Positions 52,129-61,041 of a DNA stretch of 64,000 bases are shown piece after piece. Both the position numbers and the translations under genes were made by a program. The notes beneath the pieces were generated by a model, which saw only the letters and a program-made list of their open reading frames with translations, ran no database searches and was not told the origin of the DNA. The stretch is from Clostridiales bacterium (GTDB lineage: Bacteria; Bacillota; Clostridia; Lachnospirales; Lachnospiraceae), in contig JAAYJU010000180.1 in NCBI GenBank assembly GCA_012522735.1, forward strand, positions 1-64,000. Direction: 5' to 3'. The first letter of the stretch is position 1. Each line of letters begins with the position of its first letter.

Positions 52129-53706
52129 TTGAAGGTTAAACAAGCAGCTATATCTGGAAGTAAGCATATAGGCAGAAGTAATATACTTAAAGGAACACTA
52201 ATACTTACTCTGGCGGGATTCATCACCAGAGTTATTGGTTTTTTGTATAAAATATTTTTATCTAAGGTTATGGGTACCGAATGGTTGGGGATATATCAGC
52301 TAGTATTTCCTGTCTATGGTATAGCCTTCACTATCTATGCGACAGGAATACAGACAGCATTATCTAGGCTTATTGCTGCTGAAATGGGAAAGAAAAATCA
52401 TAAAAATATAGGAAGGATATTAAGAGTGGGCTTACTTCTTTCTGTTTCCTTAGCCTTGATACTCTCTTTTCTTTTATATAGATTCTCAGATTATGTTGCA
52501 CTTCGTTTTCTTTTGGAACCAAGAAGCTCGTCCTCTCTTAGGATACTTGCTGTCGTATTTCCATTCTGTGCTATAACCTCATGCATTAACGGTTATTATT
52601 ATGGATTAAAAAAAGCCGGTGTACCGGCGGAAAGTCAGCTGCTTGAACAAATGATTCGTGTAATCGTAGTATATATCGCAGCTTATACAGTTGGCAAAGG
52701 TAATTTTCAGGTGACATGTGAAATGGCTGTTCTGGGGTTGGTTATCGGAGAAATAGCCTCTAGTTTGTTTAATTTTTTATCTCTATTTATAAGTAAACCT
52801 CCAAAAGCAATGCTATACCCAGGGCCGGATCCTAATACCAAAACCTTAAGAAGAAAAACTATATTAGGGAATATTCTGCACTTAAGCGTCCCCCTATCGA
52901 CCAATCGTTTACTGATAAATATTCTTCATAGTATCGAAGCCGTGCTAATACCGACCATGCTTAGAAAATCCGGTCTTAGCACAAGTGATGCATTAAGTAC
53001 ATATGGAACATTAGTTGGAATGTCCATACCTTTTATAATGTTTCCGACCGCAGTTATAAACTCTTTAGCTGTATTACTTCTTCCTACAGTATCAGAGGCA
53101 CAAGCCATGGAAAACAATGATATGATTGGAAGGACAACTGCTGTTTCAATTAAATACAGCTTAATAATCGGTATTATGTCTACCGGCATTTTCCTTTTGT
53201 TTGGTAATGAGCTTGGAATTAGCATATTTAATAGTGAAGAGGCCGGGTCTTATCTTATAGTACTGGCCTGGATTTGTCCTCTCATCTATATGGCGACCAC
53301 TATGGGAAGTATAATAAATGGTCTAGGTAAGGCTCATATTACCTTTATAAATTCTATCGTTGGTACCCTTGTCAAAATCCTTATTATTATATTCCTGATC
53401 CCAAGAGAAGGAATCGGTGGATACCTTATAGCCTTACTTATAGGACAGTTGATTTTAACAATCATGGATTCTATCTATATAATACGTAATATTTATTTTC
53501 AATTTGATGCCATTAACAGCTTACTAAAACCTGGTATAATAGTAGCTATGTCTGGTTTCATATTAAAGAGGATTTATGAATATCTACATAAAATAACGCA
53601 GATACATCAGGCGGTTTTTCTATTATCTTTCTGCTTGATCTTCTGCGTTGTATGCTTGATTTTATTTATTATTACCGATATGATTTCAAAATCGGATTTT
53701 AAGTAA
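52129..53706 (+). CDS. MOP-superfamily flippase (SpoVB/MurJ-like)
   Basis: Polytopic membrane protein of about 525 residues with 14 hydrophobic helices and the MviN/SpoVB motif NILKGTLILTLAGFITRVIG, SKVMGTEWLGIYQLVFPVYG and CINGYYYGLKKAGVPAESQL. It probably flips lipid-linked glycans, either for spore cortex (SpoVB) or other polysaccharides. The start is uncertain: TTG at 52129 has GGGGT nearby; a TTG 45 bases upstream is also open. Ends overlapping the convergent GGDEF gene by 8 bases. Confidence 0.88.
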   Translation: MKVKQAAISGSKHIGRSNILKGTLILTLAGFITRVIGFLYKIFLSKVMGTEWLGIYQLVFPVYGIAFTIYATGIQTALSRLIAAEMGKKNHKNIGRILRVGLLLSVSLALILSFLLYRFSDYVALRFLLEPRSSSSLRILAVVFPFCAITSCINGYYYGLKKAGVPAESQLLEQMIRVIVVYIAAYTVGKGNFQVTCEMAVLGLVIGEIASSLFNFLSLFISKPPKAMLYPGPDPNTKTLRRKTILGNILHLSVPLSTNRLLINILHSIEAVLIPTMLRKSGLSTSDALSTYGTLVGMSIPFIMFPTAVINSLAVLLLPTVSEAQAMENNDMIGRTTAVSIKYSLIIGIMSTGIFLLFGNELGISIFNSEEAGSYLIVLAWICPLIYMATTMGSIINGLGKAHITFINSIVGTLVKILIIIFLIPREGIGGYLIALLIGQLILTIMDSIYIIRNIYFQFDAINSLLKPGIIVAMSGFILKRIYEYLHKITQIHQAVFLLSFCLIFCVVCLILFIITDMISKSDFK

Positions 53707-55105
53707 CTGATTCATAAATCATGTAGCTATTCTTTCCCTTGTTCTTCACTTGATATAATGCCCTGTCAGCGCATTGAATAAGCTGTTCATAGTGAATTCC
53801 ATCCTCTGGATATATGGCTATACCTACACTGCCTGATATTGAAATTTCACAGCTTTCATCGACATAGGTTGTATTTAAGGCTTTAATAAGTGAATCTGCT
53901 TTTCTCCTAATGGCTTTATCGTTATCAATATAGCCTATAAATACTGCGAATTCATCTCCACCAATTCTACCGATTATTTCACCCTCTGTAAATACATCTC
54001 GAATACTTCCAATTACATGGGTAAGAACTCTATCACCAAGAAGATGGCCATGATTGTCATTTACCTTTTTAAAGTCATCAAAGTCAATGAACATAAGTAC
54101 ATGTCTTCCGTTTTTATTCCCATTTATATATTTTTCGATTTTTTTAATAGTAACCTCTCTATTATAGACTCCGGTTAAAGGATCCCTGGTTGCTTTATAT
54201 TCAAGTGAGTCTAATTCTCGTTTCTGGTAATCAACATTAACCATCTTACCTATTACCCGGCTTGGCCTCTTATCCTCTGTGTATATAGACTTCCCCATCA
54301 TCTGACACCAGATATAATTATTATGGCGATCCTTAATACGACACTCTGTTGTTATAAACTCCTTACCCTTAGCTAGCGAGCTACAATACTCCAAAAAGAC
54401 ACCATAATCATCAGGATGCACTAAATCCTTGCGAGCAAAGAATTCCTTTACATAATCTGATATAACCGGATATCTTCCAAAAAGCTCTGAGTATTTTTCT
54501 GTATAGACCATTTTGTCTGTATCTACATAATACTCAAACAATACATCATGAGAAAGCTCAGAGGCTATCCTGTAACGCTCCCTATCCATTCTAAGCATCT
54601 CCTGCATCCTCTTTTGCTCTGTAATATCAACTATAACAGCCGAAACAGACTGGTACCCATCCTTAGCATAAGAGTAGTTTCCATTTATAAGTCCATATAA
54701 AATGCTACCGTCCTTTTTAACAAGACGAACCTCAGCATTAATAGAATTTGCTTCGATATTTTGAATTGCTCTTAAAAACGCTTCCTTATTCTCTGGGCAG
54801 ACAAAATCTAAAAGTTTATTTTTATTATTATCTCTTGCCTCTTTCCTATTATATCCCAATAAATCATAAAATCCTTTACTTGCATAATCGATTCTATAAG
54901 CATCATCGGGTACAAAACGAACAAGCCCAGCCTGAATACTGTTAGTAAGCTTATTCAACTCAAGTGCCGATTTTGCTACCTTCTTTTCATTTTCCAATTT
55001 AATATACAATAAAGTAAAAATAGCCATTACTAATAAGCATCCCGCTATTATAACGGACACCAATAATAGATTAGAATTATTTTGTAGAAAATTTAAAACT
55101 ATCAT
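53699..55105 (-). CDS. PAS-PAS-GGDEF diguanylate cyclase
   Basis: 468 residues: one N-terminal membrane helix (about 12-35), a first PAS domain (about 50-160, with the PAC-like NGNYSYAKDGYQSVSAVIVD), a second PAS (about 170-290), and a GGDEF domain with DPLTGVYNREVTIKK, MFIDFDDFKKVNDNHGHLLG and the intact GRIGGDEFAVF signature. I see no RxxD inhibitory site five residues upstream. Likely makes c-di-GMP in response to a membrane or cytoplasmic signal; possible link to the MshEN-CheX protein is inference. Confidence 0.94.
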   Translation of the reverse strand: MIVLNFLQNNSNLLLVSVIIAGCLLVMAIFTLLYIKLENEKKVAKSALELNKLTNSIQAGLVRFVPDDAYRIDYASKGFYDLLGYNRKEARDNNKNKLLDFVCPENKEAFLRAIQNIEANSINAEVRLVKKDGSILYGLINGNYSYAKDGYQSVSAVIVDITEQKRMQEMLRMDRERYRIASELSHDVLFEYYVDTDKMVYTEKYSELFGRYPVISDYVKEFFARKDLVHPDDYGVFLEYCSSLAKGKEFITTECRIKDRHNNYIWCQMMGKSIYTEDKRPSRVIGKMVNVDYQKRELDSLEYKATRDPLTGVYNREVTIKKIEKYINGNKNGRHVLMFIDFDDFKKVNDNHGHLLGDRVLTHVIGSIRDVFTEGEIIGRIGGDEFAVFIGYIDNDKAIRRKADSLIKALNTTYVDESCEISISGSVGIAIYPEDGIHYEQLIQCADRALYQVKNKGKNSYMIYESVT

Positions 55106-55213
55106 ATACTATCTCCCCCACAGTATATCTGAAACACATTTGATAACTCGAAACATTAAATAATAACTCTAAAGACTGTTTTTCAACATTTTATTCTATT
55201 TTTTTCAAAATAA

Positions 55214-55259
55214 TGATATAAAACTTCTTATATAATATCATATAAGAGGTTTTATATCA
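55214..55259 (-). terminator. Terminator downstream of metA
   Basis: TGATATAAAACTTCTTATAT and ATATAAGAGGTTTTATATCA form a near-perfect 20-bp stem with a 6-base loop and T-rich flanks. Confidence 0.7.
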
Positions 55260-55282
55260 ATCAGTTAAAAGTTTTAAAAATT

Positions 55283-55356
55283 CTTAAAGTTCATAAGGTG
55301 TTACTTTGATAAATATGAAGTAGCAGCTTAAAGCTCATAAGGTGTAACTTGATATA
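55283..55356 (-). repeat. Duplication of the metA 3' end
   Basis: The last codons of metA plus stop (encoding YQVTPYEL-stop) are repeated 44 bases downstream as a diverged copy that would read IKVTPYEL-stop. About 24 of 30 bases match. Confidence 0.7.
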
Positions 55357-56233
55357 CATAATAATTAAGCCAGTTTGTATACATGGTATTGGCATGAGCT
55401 CTCCATGTCAGATTCGGTCGTTGCTCTATACCATCTGAATGATAGTAATTAACAGGAGGCTCGGTATCTAACCCCTTACCAATATCTCTTTTATATTCCT
55501 GATCTAATGATACTCTGTCATACTCAGGATGTCCCATAATAAAGAACTGCTTTCCTTCTCCAGCCATTACAATAAAGATGCCTGCCTCATCGGATTCTGC
55601 AAGAATAGTTAAGTCTTCATTCTCTAGTATGTCCTCTTTCAGTACTGTTGTATGTCTAGAATGAGGTGCATAAAAAACATCATCAAATCCACGGACAAAT
55701 GGTATCCTACGTCTAAGAACTCTATGCTCAAATATACCAAACATCTTCTTATCAAGCTGCCTTTTTTGAATTCCATAATGATAATACAATCCGGCTTGGG
55801 CTCCCCAACAAAGATGCAATGTTGAGGTTACATGGGTTTTAGACCATTCCATTATTTCTTTCAGCTCGTCCCAATATGTTACCTCCTCAAATCCCATTAG
55901 CTCAACAGGTGCCCCGGTAATTATAAGTCCGTCAAACTTACGGTTATATACGTCCTTACATGTAAGATAGAATTGATCCAGATGACTGGTGGGGGTGTTT
56001 TTACCAACATAAGTACCCGTAGTCAAAAATGTTATGTCAACCTGTAGGGGTGTATTAGAAAGGCTGCGAAGTATCTGCACCTCTGTATCTTCTTTATTAG
56101 GCATCAGATTTAAAATAGCAATCTGAAGCGGACGAATATCCTGATGCATAGCCCTGCTTTCATCCATTATGAATATATTCTCATCTTCTAATACCCTTTT
56201 AGCAGGTAAATTACTCTGTACTTTAATAGGCAT
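55328..56233 (-). CDS. metA: Homoserine O-acetyltransferase (MetA type)
   Basis: Acylates homoserine in methionine synthesis. MetA-family features: the catalytic Cys in LHLCWGAQAGLYYH, His in FMGHPEYD-type IMGHPEYDRV and Glu nearby, and LPAKRVLEDENIFIM at the start. The TGAPVELM segment has Glu at the position where E. coli MetA has Gly; established work links Glu there to acetyl-CoA rather than succinyl-CoA use. 301 residues. Downstream of ligA and the HD protein, in the same direction. Confidence 0.94.
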   Translation of the reverse strand: MPIKVQSNLPAKRVLEDENIFIMDESRAMHQDIRPLQIAILNLMPNKEDTEVQILRSLSNTPLQVDITFLTTGTYVGKNTPTSHLDQFYLTCKDVYNRKFDGLIITGAPVELMGFEEVTYWDELKEIMEWSKTHVTSTLHLCWGAQAGLYYHYGIQKRQLDKKMFGIFEHRVLRRRIPFVRGFDDVFYAPHSRHTTVLKEDILENEDLTILAESDEAGIFIVMAGEGKQFFIMGHPEYDRVSLDQEYKRDIGKGLDTEPPVNYYHSDGIEQRPNLTWRAHANTMYTNWLNYYVYQVTPYEL

Positions 56234-56260
56234 TAATCATCACCAACCTTATTTAAAATA

Positions 56261-56917
56261 TTATAGTACTTTCTGATTATTTATTATTAGTTCGAATTCT
56301 AGCTCAAGCTTATTAGCGGCTCTTTTACATAGGAGCATGCGGCCTAGAAATATTTCAAAATAATCCATAACAGGACTTATAGTGGTATCTATAGTCAGAT
56401 TCAGCTGAAATATTTTACTATCAATTATCTCTACCTTGGATTCCTCTACAGCGTAATTCACTCTATCATGGATATCAAAGCTGGGAAGATCAAGATTACG
56501 GACCCGGCTTCGCCTTACATCTGTCTTATCGGCAAGAATAAGTGCAGCGGCAATAGCACTTACGGGTACCGCAGTTCCTTCATCATGATTACCTATGGCT
56601 GCTATTACCTTAGCATTTTCCTCCGGCGTTGCCCCCAGCTTATCAAGTATACGAAAGGCCATGACAGCCCCGCTTTGTGCATGCTCCTCACGATTAACGA
56701 TATTGCCTATGTCATGCAAATAGCATGCAATTTGTGCCAGCTCCACATCCTGCCGAGGATAATTAAGAGTCTCCAATATATATTTTGCTACATTGGCAAC
56801 CTTAGCTACATGGGCAAGACTGTGTTCAGTATACCCCAGTGATGAAAGTGTATTATCGGCCTGTATAATATATGTTTTTATTGCTTCATTCTCTTTTATA
56901 TCTTTAAATATAATCAT
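56261..56917 (-). CDS. HD-domain phosphohydrolase-like protein
   Basis: 218 residues with the HD metal motif YLHDIGNIVNREEHAQSG, an upstream conserved H in HSLAHVAKVANVAKYI, and AAIGNHDEGTAVP, AALILADKTDVRRSRVR downstream. Substrate unknown. Start after AGGAAGGGAACAAT. Lies between metA and ligA. Confidence 0.82.
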   Translation of the reverse strand: MIIFKDIKENEAIKTYIIQADNTLSSLGYTEHSLAHVAKVANVAKYILETLNYPRQDVELAQIACYLHDIGNIVNREEHAQSGAVMAFRILDKLGATPEENAKVIAAIGNHDEGTAVPVSAIAAALILADKTDVRRSRVRNLDLPSFDIHDRVNYAVEESKVEIIDSKIFQLNLTIDTTISPVMDYFEIFLGRMLLCKRAANKLELEFELIINNQKVL

Positions 56918-56929
56918 ATTGTTCCCTTC

Positions 56930-58930
56930 CTAGTCCTCAAGCATATTCAAAAGCTCTTCCTCAGACAGTACTTTTACTCCCAGCTGCTCTGCCTTAGTAA
57001 GCTTACTACCGGCATTCTCACCCGCAATTACATAATCCGTATTCTTAGAAACACTTCCCGATACCTTACCTCCATGCTTCTTCACTAATTCCTCCATCTG
57101 TGTCCTACCCATGAAAGGTAGAGTTCCTGTAATAACCAGTGTAAGCCCTGTTAGACTTCCATTTGCGTTCGAAGCCTCTTCGCTTGATGTGAAGTTCACA
57201 CCTGCCTGCTCAAGTCTTGACAATATATCAAGATTTTCAGGATTTGAGAAGAATTCTAGGATGGCTCTAGCGCTTATATCACCCATATCCTTAACTGTAA
57301 TAAGCTCCTCATATGAAGCCTCCCTAAGGCGGTTAATCGATTTGAAATGACTCATAAGCTCATAAGCTGCTTGGCGGCCTATATTACGGATACCAAACCC
57401 TGTAATAAGACGATCTATATTGTTGTCCTTACTATTTTCTATGGTTGCTAGTAGCTTATCGGTATTCTTTTCTTTACCGATTAAGCCCTTTTCAATCATT
57501 TCATCCCTATATTTGTCTAGATAGTATATATCGGCTATATCCTTTACATAGCCTTCCTTAACAAGAGCTTCTATATAAGCTTCTCCAAAGCCTTTAATAT
57601 CCATGGCATTTCTTCCGACAAAATTCAATATATGCTGGGTAAGCTGGGCAGGACAATTAAGATTGATACACCTTATATCTACTAAGCTATCGTCTCTTAC
57701 AGCCGTACTACCACAGGAAGGACATTCTAAAGGAATACTATAGGGCTTGGCATCATGTGGCCGCTTCTCCTTCACTACCGATAGAACCTCTGGAATAATT
57801 TCACCGGCCTTTCTGACAACTATGGTATCTCCGATTCTTACATCCAGCTGATCTATTCTATCCTGATTGTGAAGTGTTGCTCTCTCCACATTGGTTCCAC
57901 AAAGGCGTATAGAATCAAAAATAGCAGTCGGAGTAATTCTTCCCGTCCTTCCCACCGAAAGTCTAATATCCCTTATAACGGTCTCCTTTTCTTCAGGAGG
58001 ATATTTGTATGCTACCGCCCATCTTGGCACCTTAGATGTTGCTCCAAAATGCTCTCTATCTGATAGACTATCAACCTTAACCACCGCTCCATCTATATCA
58101 TAAGCGAAGCTTCCTCTAGACTCTCCGATATCGGTTATAGCCTCCCATACCTCATCGGCAGTTCTACATATTCTAAAGTCTTCTATAACCTTCATCCCTT
58201 GTCTTCTTAGCCACTCTAGGCTTTCAGAATGCCTGCCAAAGTCAATGCCCCTGCTATCTTGAACATTAAAGACGAAGAGAGAAAGCTTTCTCTCCTTCAC
58301 CACCTTGGGGTCTAGCTGTCTAAGAGTTCCTGCTGCACAGTTTCTTGGATTGGCAAATAACTTTTTGCCCTCTGCTTCAAGCCTTTCATTGACCGCATCA
58401 AAGTCCTCGGACTTCATGTATACCTCACCTCTAACCTCAAGGTAGGGCACAGGCTCCTTTAATGTGCTTATATAATCCTTAATCATTCTAATATTCTCAG
58501 TGACATCCTCACCATAATTTATACCGTCACCTCTGGTAACACCCATAGCAAATTGCCCATTCTCATATCGCAGGGAGACAGACAGCCCATCAATCTTTCT
58601 TTCGACTACAAATACTGTATCTTCTTTTTCTCTAAGTATCTTATCTACGAAGCTATATACATCTTCCTTAGAAAAGACGTCCTGTAAACTAAGCATCGGT
58701 ACATTATGCTTAACTAGGACACCCGCTTCTCTTTTTGCCTTTCCTCCTACCTTCTGGCTTGGGGAATCAATACTTTGAAGCTCAGGATGCTCTTCCTCAA
58801 GCTTTCTAAGCTTAACCGTAAGCTTATCATATTCATAATCAGAAATTTCAGGATCATCCTGGTTATGATACCTATCATTATGATATCTTATCAACTCTCG
58901 TAAGTCCTCTATCTCCTGTCTTATATCCAT
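56930..58930 (-). CDS. ligA: NAD-dependent DNA ligase
   Basis: 666-residue LigA. Domain Ia, adenylation domain with active lysine in VVERKIDGLSVSLRYENG, ARGEVYM-type LEVRGEVYMKSEDF, OB domain, zinc finger (CPSCGST...CINLNC), HhH region and C-terminal BRCT domain (LTGLTLVITGTLPFMGRTQM). Start after AGGTGATAAGAT. Essential for replication and repair. Confidence 0.98.
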   Translation of the reverse strand: MDIRQEIEDLRELIRYHNDRYHNQDDPEISDYEYDKLTVKLRKLEEEHPELQSIDSPSQKVGGKAKREAGVLVKHNVPMLSLQDVFSKEDVYSFVDKILREKEDTVFVVERKIDGLSVSLRYENGQFAMGVTRGDGINYGEDVTENIRMIKDYISTLKEPVPYLEVRGEVYMKSEDFDAVNERLEAEGKKLFANPRNCAAGTLRQLDPKVVKERKLSLFVFNVQDSRGIDFGRHSESLEWLRRQGMKVIEDFRICRTADEVWEAITDIGESRGSFAYDIDGAVVKVDSLSDREHFGATSKVPRWAVAYKYPPEEKETVIRDIRLSVGRTGRITPTAIFDSIRLCGTNVERATLHNQDRIDQLDVRIGDTIVVRKAGEIIPEVLSVVKEKRPHDAKPYSIPLECPSCGSTAVRDDSLVDIRCINLNCPAQLTQHILNFVGRNAMDIKGFGEAYIEALVKEGYVKDIADIYYLDKYRDEMIEKGLIGKEKNTDKLLATIENSKDNNIDRLITGFGIRNIGRQAAYELMSHFKSINRLREASYEELITVKDMGDISARAILEFFSNPENLDILSRLEQAGVNFTSSEEASNANGSLTGLTLVITGTLPFMGRTQMEELVKKHGGKVSGSVSKNTDYVIAGENAGSKLTKAEQLGVKVLSEEELLNMLED

Positions 58931-59030
58931 ATCTTATCACCTGAGCCCTTCTTCTATATATCCTAAATAATTACTTTCATAATAATCATTATACTATATT
59001 GCCAGCATATTTTATGGGTATCTCTGAAAA

Positions 59031-59792
59031 TTAATCCTCATTATTTTCTAGCAATCTGTTTAGCTCTTCCATTTCCCTAGGTGTAATATTCCTCCAGGTC
59101 CCGCTCTTTAGTCTTCCAAGTGTAATGTTCATGATGCGAACTCGTACAAGCCTAACTACTCTGTATCCTAGATATTCGCACATTCGTCTAATCTGCCTAT
59201 TAAGACCTTGGGTTAAGATAATCCTAAAGGTATTCTTATCAATTACAGTAATCTCACAGTGCTTAGTCACAGTATCAAGTATGGGGACACCCTCAGACAT
59301 TTGCTTAACAAATTCCTTGCTTATCTCCTTGTTCACAGTCACTATATATTCCTTATCATGGCCGTATCTTTCCCTAAGGATACTGTTAACTATATCTCCG
59401 TCATTGGTCAGTAGTATTAAGCCCTCTGATTCCTTATCGAGTCTCCCGATAGGAAATATCCTTGTAGGATAATTAATAAAATCCACGATATTATCAGGTT
59501 CCTTTGAAGATGTAGTACTTACAACTCCTATAGGTTTATTAAAGGCAATCAATACTCTTTTCTCTTTATTACTGACTGGCTTACCATTAAAGGTTACACG
59601 ATTTTCTGGATTCACCCTAGAGCCTATCTGAGCTTTAACACCGTCAATCTTTACTTTGCCCTCTTCAATATACTTGTCCGCTTCTCTTCTGGAACATAAT
59701 CCAGCATCACTTAGAAATTTATTAATTCTAATACCATTGCCAGCCATAGATTTATTGGATTTATTTGAATTATCATTATTATTTGTATTCAT
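59031..59792 (-). CDS. 23S rRNA pseudouridine synthase (RluF/RluB family)
   Basis: 253 residues. S4-like domain (RINKFLSDAGLCSRREADKY), catalytic Asp in IFPIGRLDKESEGLILLTN, and GLNRQIRRMCEYLGYRV. Length and motif place it in the RsuA/RluB/E/F group, most like RluF. The N-terminus is Asn/Ser rich (about 1-20), coded by AT-rich sequence. Start after AGGAGTAAT. Confidence 0.93.
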   Translation of the reverse strand: MNTNNNDNSNKSNKSMAGNGIRINKFLSDAGLCSRREADKYIEEGKVKIDGVKAQIGSRVNPENRVTFNGKPVSNKEKRVLIAFNKPIGVVSTTSSKEPDNIVDFINYPTRIFPIGRLDKESEGLILLTNDGDIVNSILRERYGHDKEYIVTVNKEISKEFVKQMSEGVPILDTVTKHCEITVIDKNTFRIILTQGLNRQIRRMCEYLGYRVVRLVRVRIMNITLGRLKSGTWRNITPREMEELNRLLENNED

Positions 59793-59888
59793 ATTACTCC
59801 TACTCTCTTGGTTATTGCCTTAATGATTTGAATGTTATTATATATTATTTTAATTCTTTAGTCTACTAAAAATAGGATAAGCTGAAGC

Positions 59889-59940
59889 TGTTGCAGTATA
59901 AAAGGGACATATATATATATGTCCCTTTTATACTGCAACA
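59889..59940. terminator. Perfect 52-bp palindrome
   Basis: TGTTGCAGTATAAAAGGGAC, then an alternating AT core, then GTCCCTTTTATACTGCAACA: 26 bp arms, no mismatch. Lies after the secreted protein gene; CCCTTTTATA could serve as the U-run of a terminator on either strand. Confidence 0.75.
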
Positions 59941-59953
59941 ACTTAAAGTTTGT

Positions 59954-60769
59954 CTATTCGCCTGGATTGGCTTGGTTATTTCCTCCATTCTGGGTAGATT
60001 GTTCTTCATTGCTTTTTGCAAGCTCATCTAGTCCATTCCAGAATATCAATAAATCTTCATCCCTAGCCTTGGCTTCCTCGCCTTTAGCATTTGTATTATT
60101 AATTAATTCAATAACATCCTCGTCCTCGTTTCTTGCATTAAAATATTCCTCTACTTCAGGTGTTTTATCACTAACAATCTTAAAATTGCCATTCTCATCT
60201 GTAATTACATAGAATTTAGATAATCCCGGAGCTAGAGTGTTGATGCTTGAGAACTTAATTTCATGATATGCATATACAATATATGCTCCCTCTTCAAAGC
60301 TCTTCTTCGAATAGGTCTTTATATTATTATATTCCTCGATATATTGAACTAATTTTTGTAGTTGTTCTCTGGTCTCCACCTTGCTTGGATCAAGGTAAAT
60401 AGATTTAAGCTTATCCACATCGCTTGATGCCTTAGCATTAAAAAACACCTCAATAAATGCGTCCATACCCTCCATCTCTTCTAAGGGGTACACCGGAATA
60501 GGTGTCGGTGTGGGAATCGGTGTTGGAGATAAGGTGGGCATAGATTTCACTTCTGCCCCTTCTGTATTATCCAAGGCTGCATCCATAGCGGCCATAGTTG
60601 ATATATCATCGCCATCGTCGCTTACTTGTGCTTCAGCCACAATGCCGCTGGCAGTACTAGTCTGTTCCTCCGCTTTAGGCTTGCCCTGGCTTATCGATAA
60701 TGTTAACAGCCCGATACCCATGGTGCTCAAAGACGTTAACAGTATTATTTTCTTATATTTTAGTTTCAT
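59954..60769 (-). CDS. Secreted protein with a proline/threonine linker
   Basis: 271 residues: signal peptide (MKLKYKKIILLTSLSTMGIG..., about 1-32), an acidic spacer, a Pro/Thr linker (TLSPTPIPTPTPIPVYP, 79-95), a central globular domain with GMDAFIEVFFNAKASSDVDKL and AYIVYAYHEIKFSSINTLAP, then a C-terminal Glu/Asn-rich tail. No catalytic motif. Similar architectures occur near penicillin-binding proteins in Lachnospiraceae. Function unknown; likely surface or extracellular. Confidence 0.75.
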   Translation of the reverse strand: MKLKYKKIILLTSLSTMGIGLLTLSISQGKPKAEEQTSTASGIVAEAQVSDDGDDISTMAAMDAALDNTEGAEVKSMPTLSPTPIPTPTPIPVYPLEEMEGMDAFIEVFFNAKASSDVDKLKSIYLDPSKVETREQLQKLVQYIEEYNNIKTYSKKSFEEGAYIVYAYHEIKFSSINTLAPGLSKFYVITDENGNFKIVSDKTPEVEEYFNARNEDEDVIELINNTNAKGEEAKARDEDLLIFWNGLDELAKSNEEQSTQNGGNNQANPGE

Positions 60770-60958
60770 CGTGGGGATATGCTCCTTTTCAGCTAAATAA
60801 ATGTCAGTAATGATATAGGTATTTTAACAAACTGTTAATCATAAGTCAAGACTATACTTAACTCTTTTGTAACACATTTAACAATTTTGTAACATTTTAG
60901 CTTAAATCAAATCTTTACTTTGCTTTGCAGATAGTTTATACTGTTCAAGATAAGCTCT

Positions 60959-61031
60959 GCACCTGTAGCTCAGTGGATAGAGCGTTCGCCTCCGGAGCGA
61001 AAGGCCGCTAGTTCGAATCTAGTCAGGTGCG
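60959..61031 (+). tRNA. tRNA-Arg (anticodon CCG)
   Basis: Cloverleaf: acceptor GCACCTG/CAGGTGC with discriminator G, D arm GCTCAGTGGATAGAGC, anticodon arm TTCGC-CTCCGGA-GCGAA (anticodon CCG, reads CGG), T arm with GTTCGAATC. CCA is not encoded. It stands alone. Confidence 0.95.
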
Positions 61032-61041
61032 TTATCTAGTG

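Noticed and set aside
60959-61031. tRNA-Arg as an integration site
   Set aside because: No integrase, direct repeat of the tRNA 3' end or foreign block follows it.
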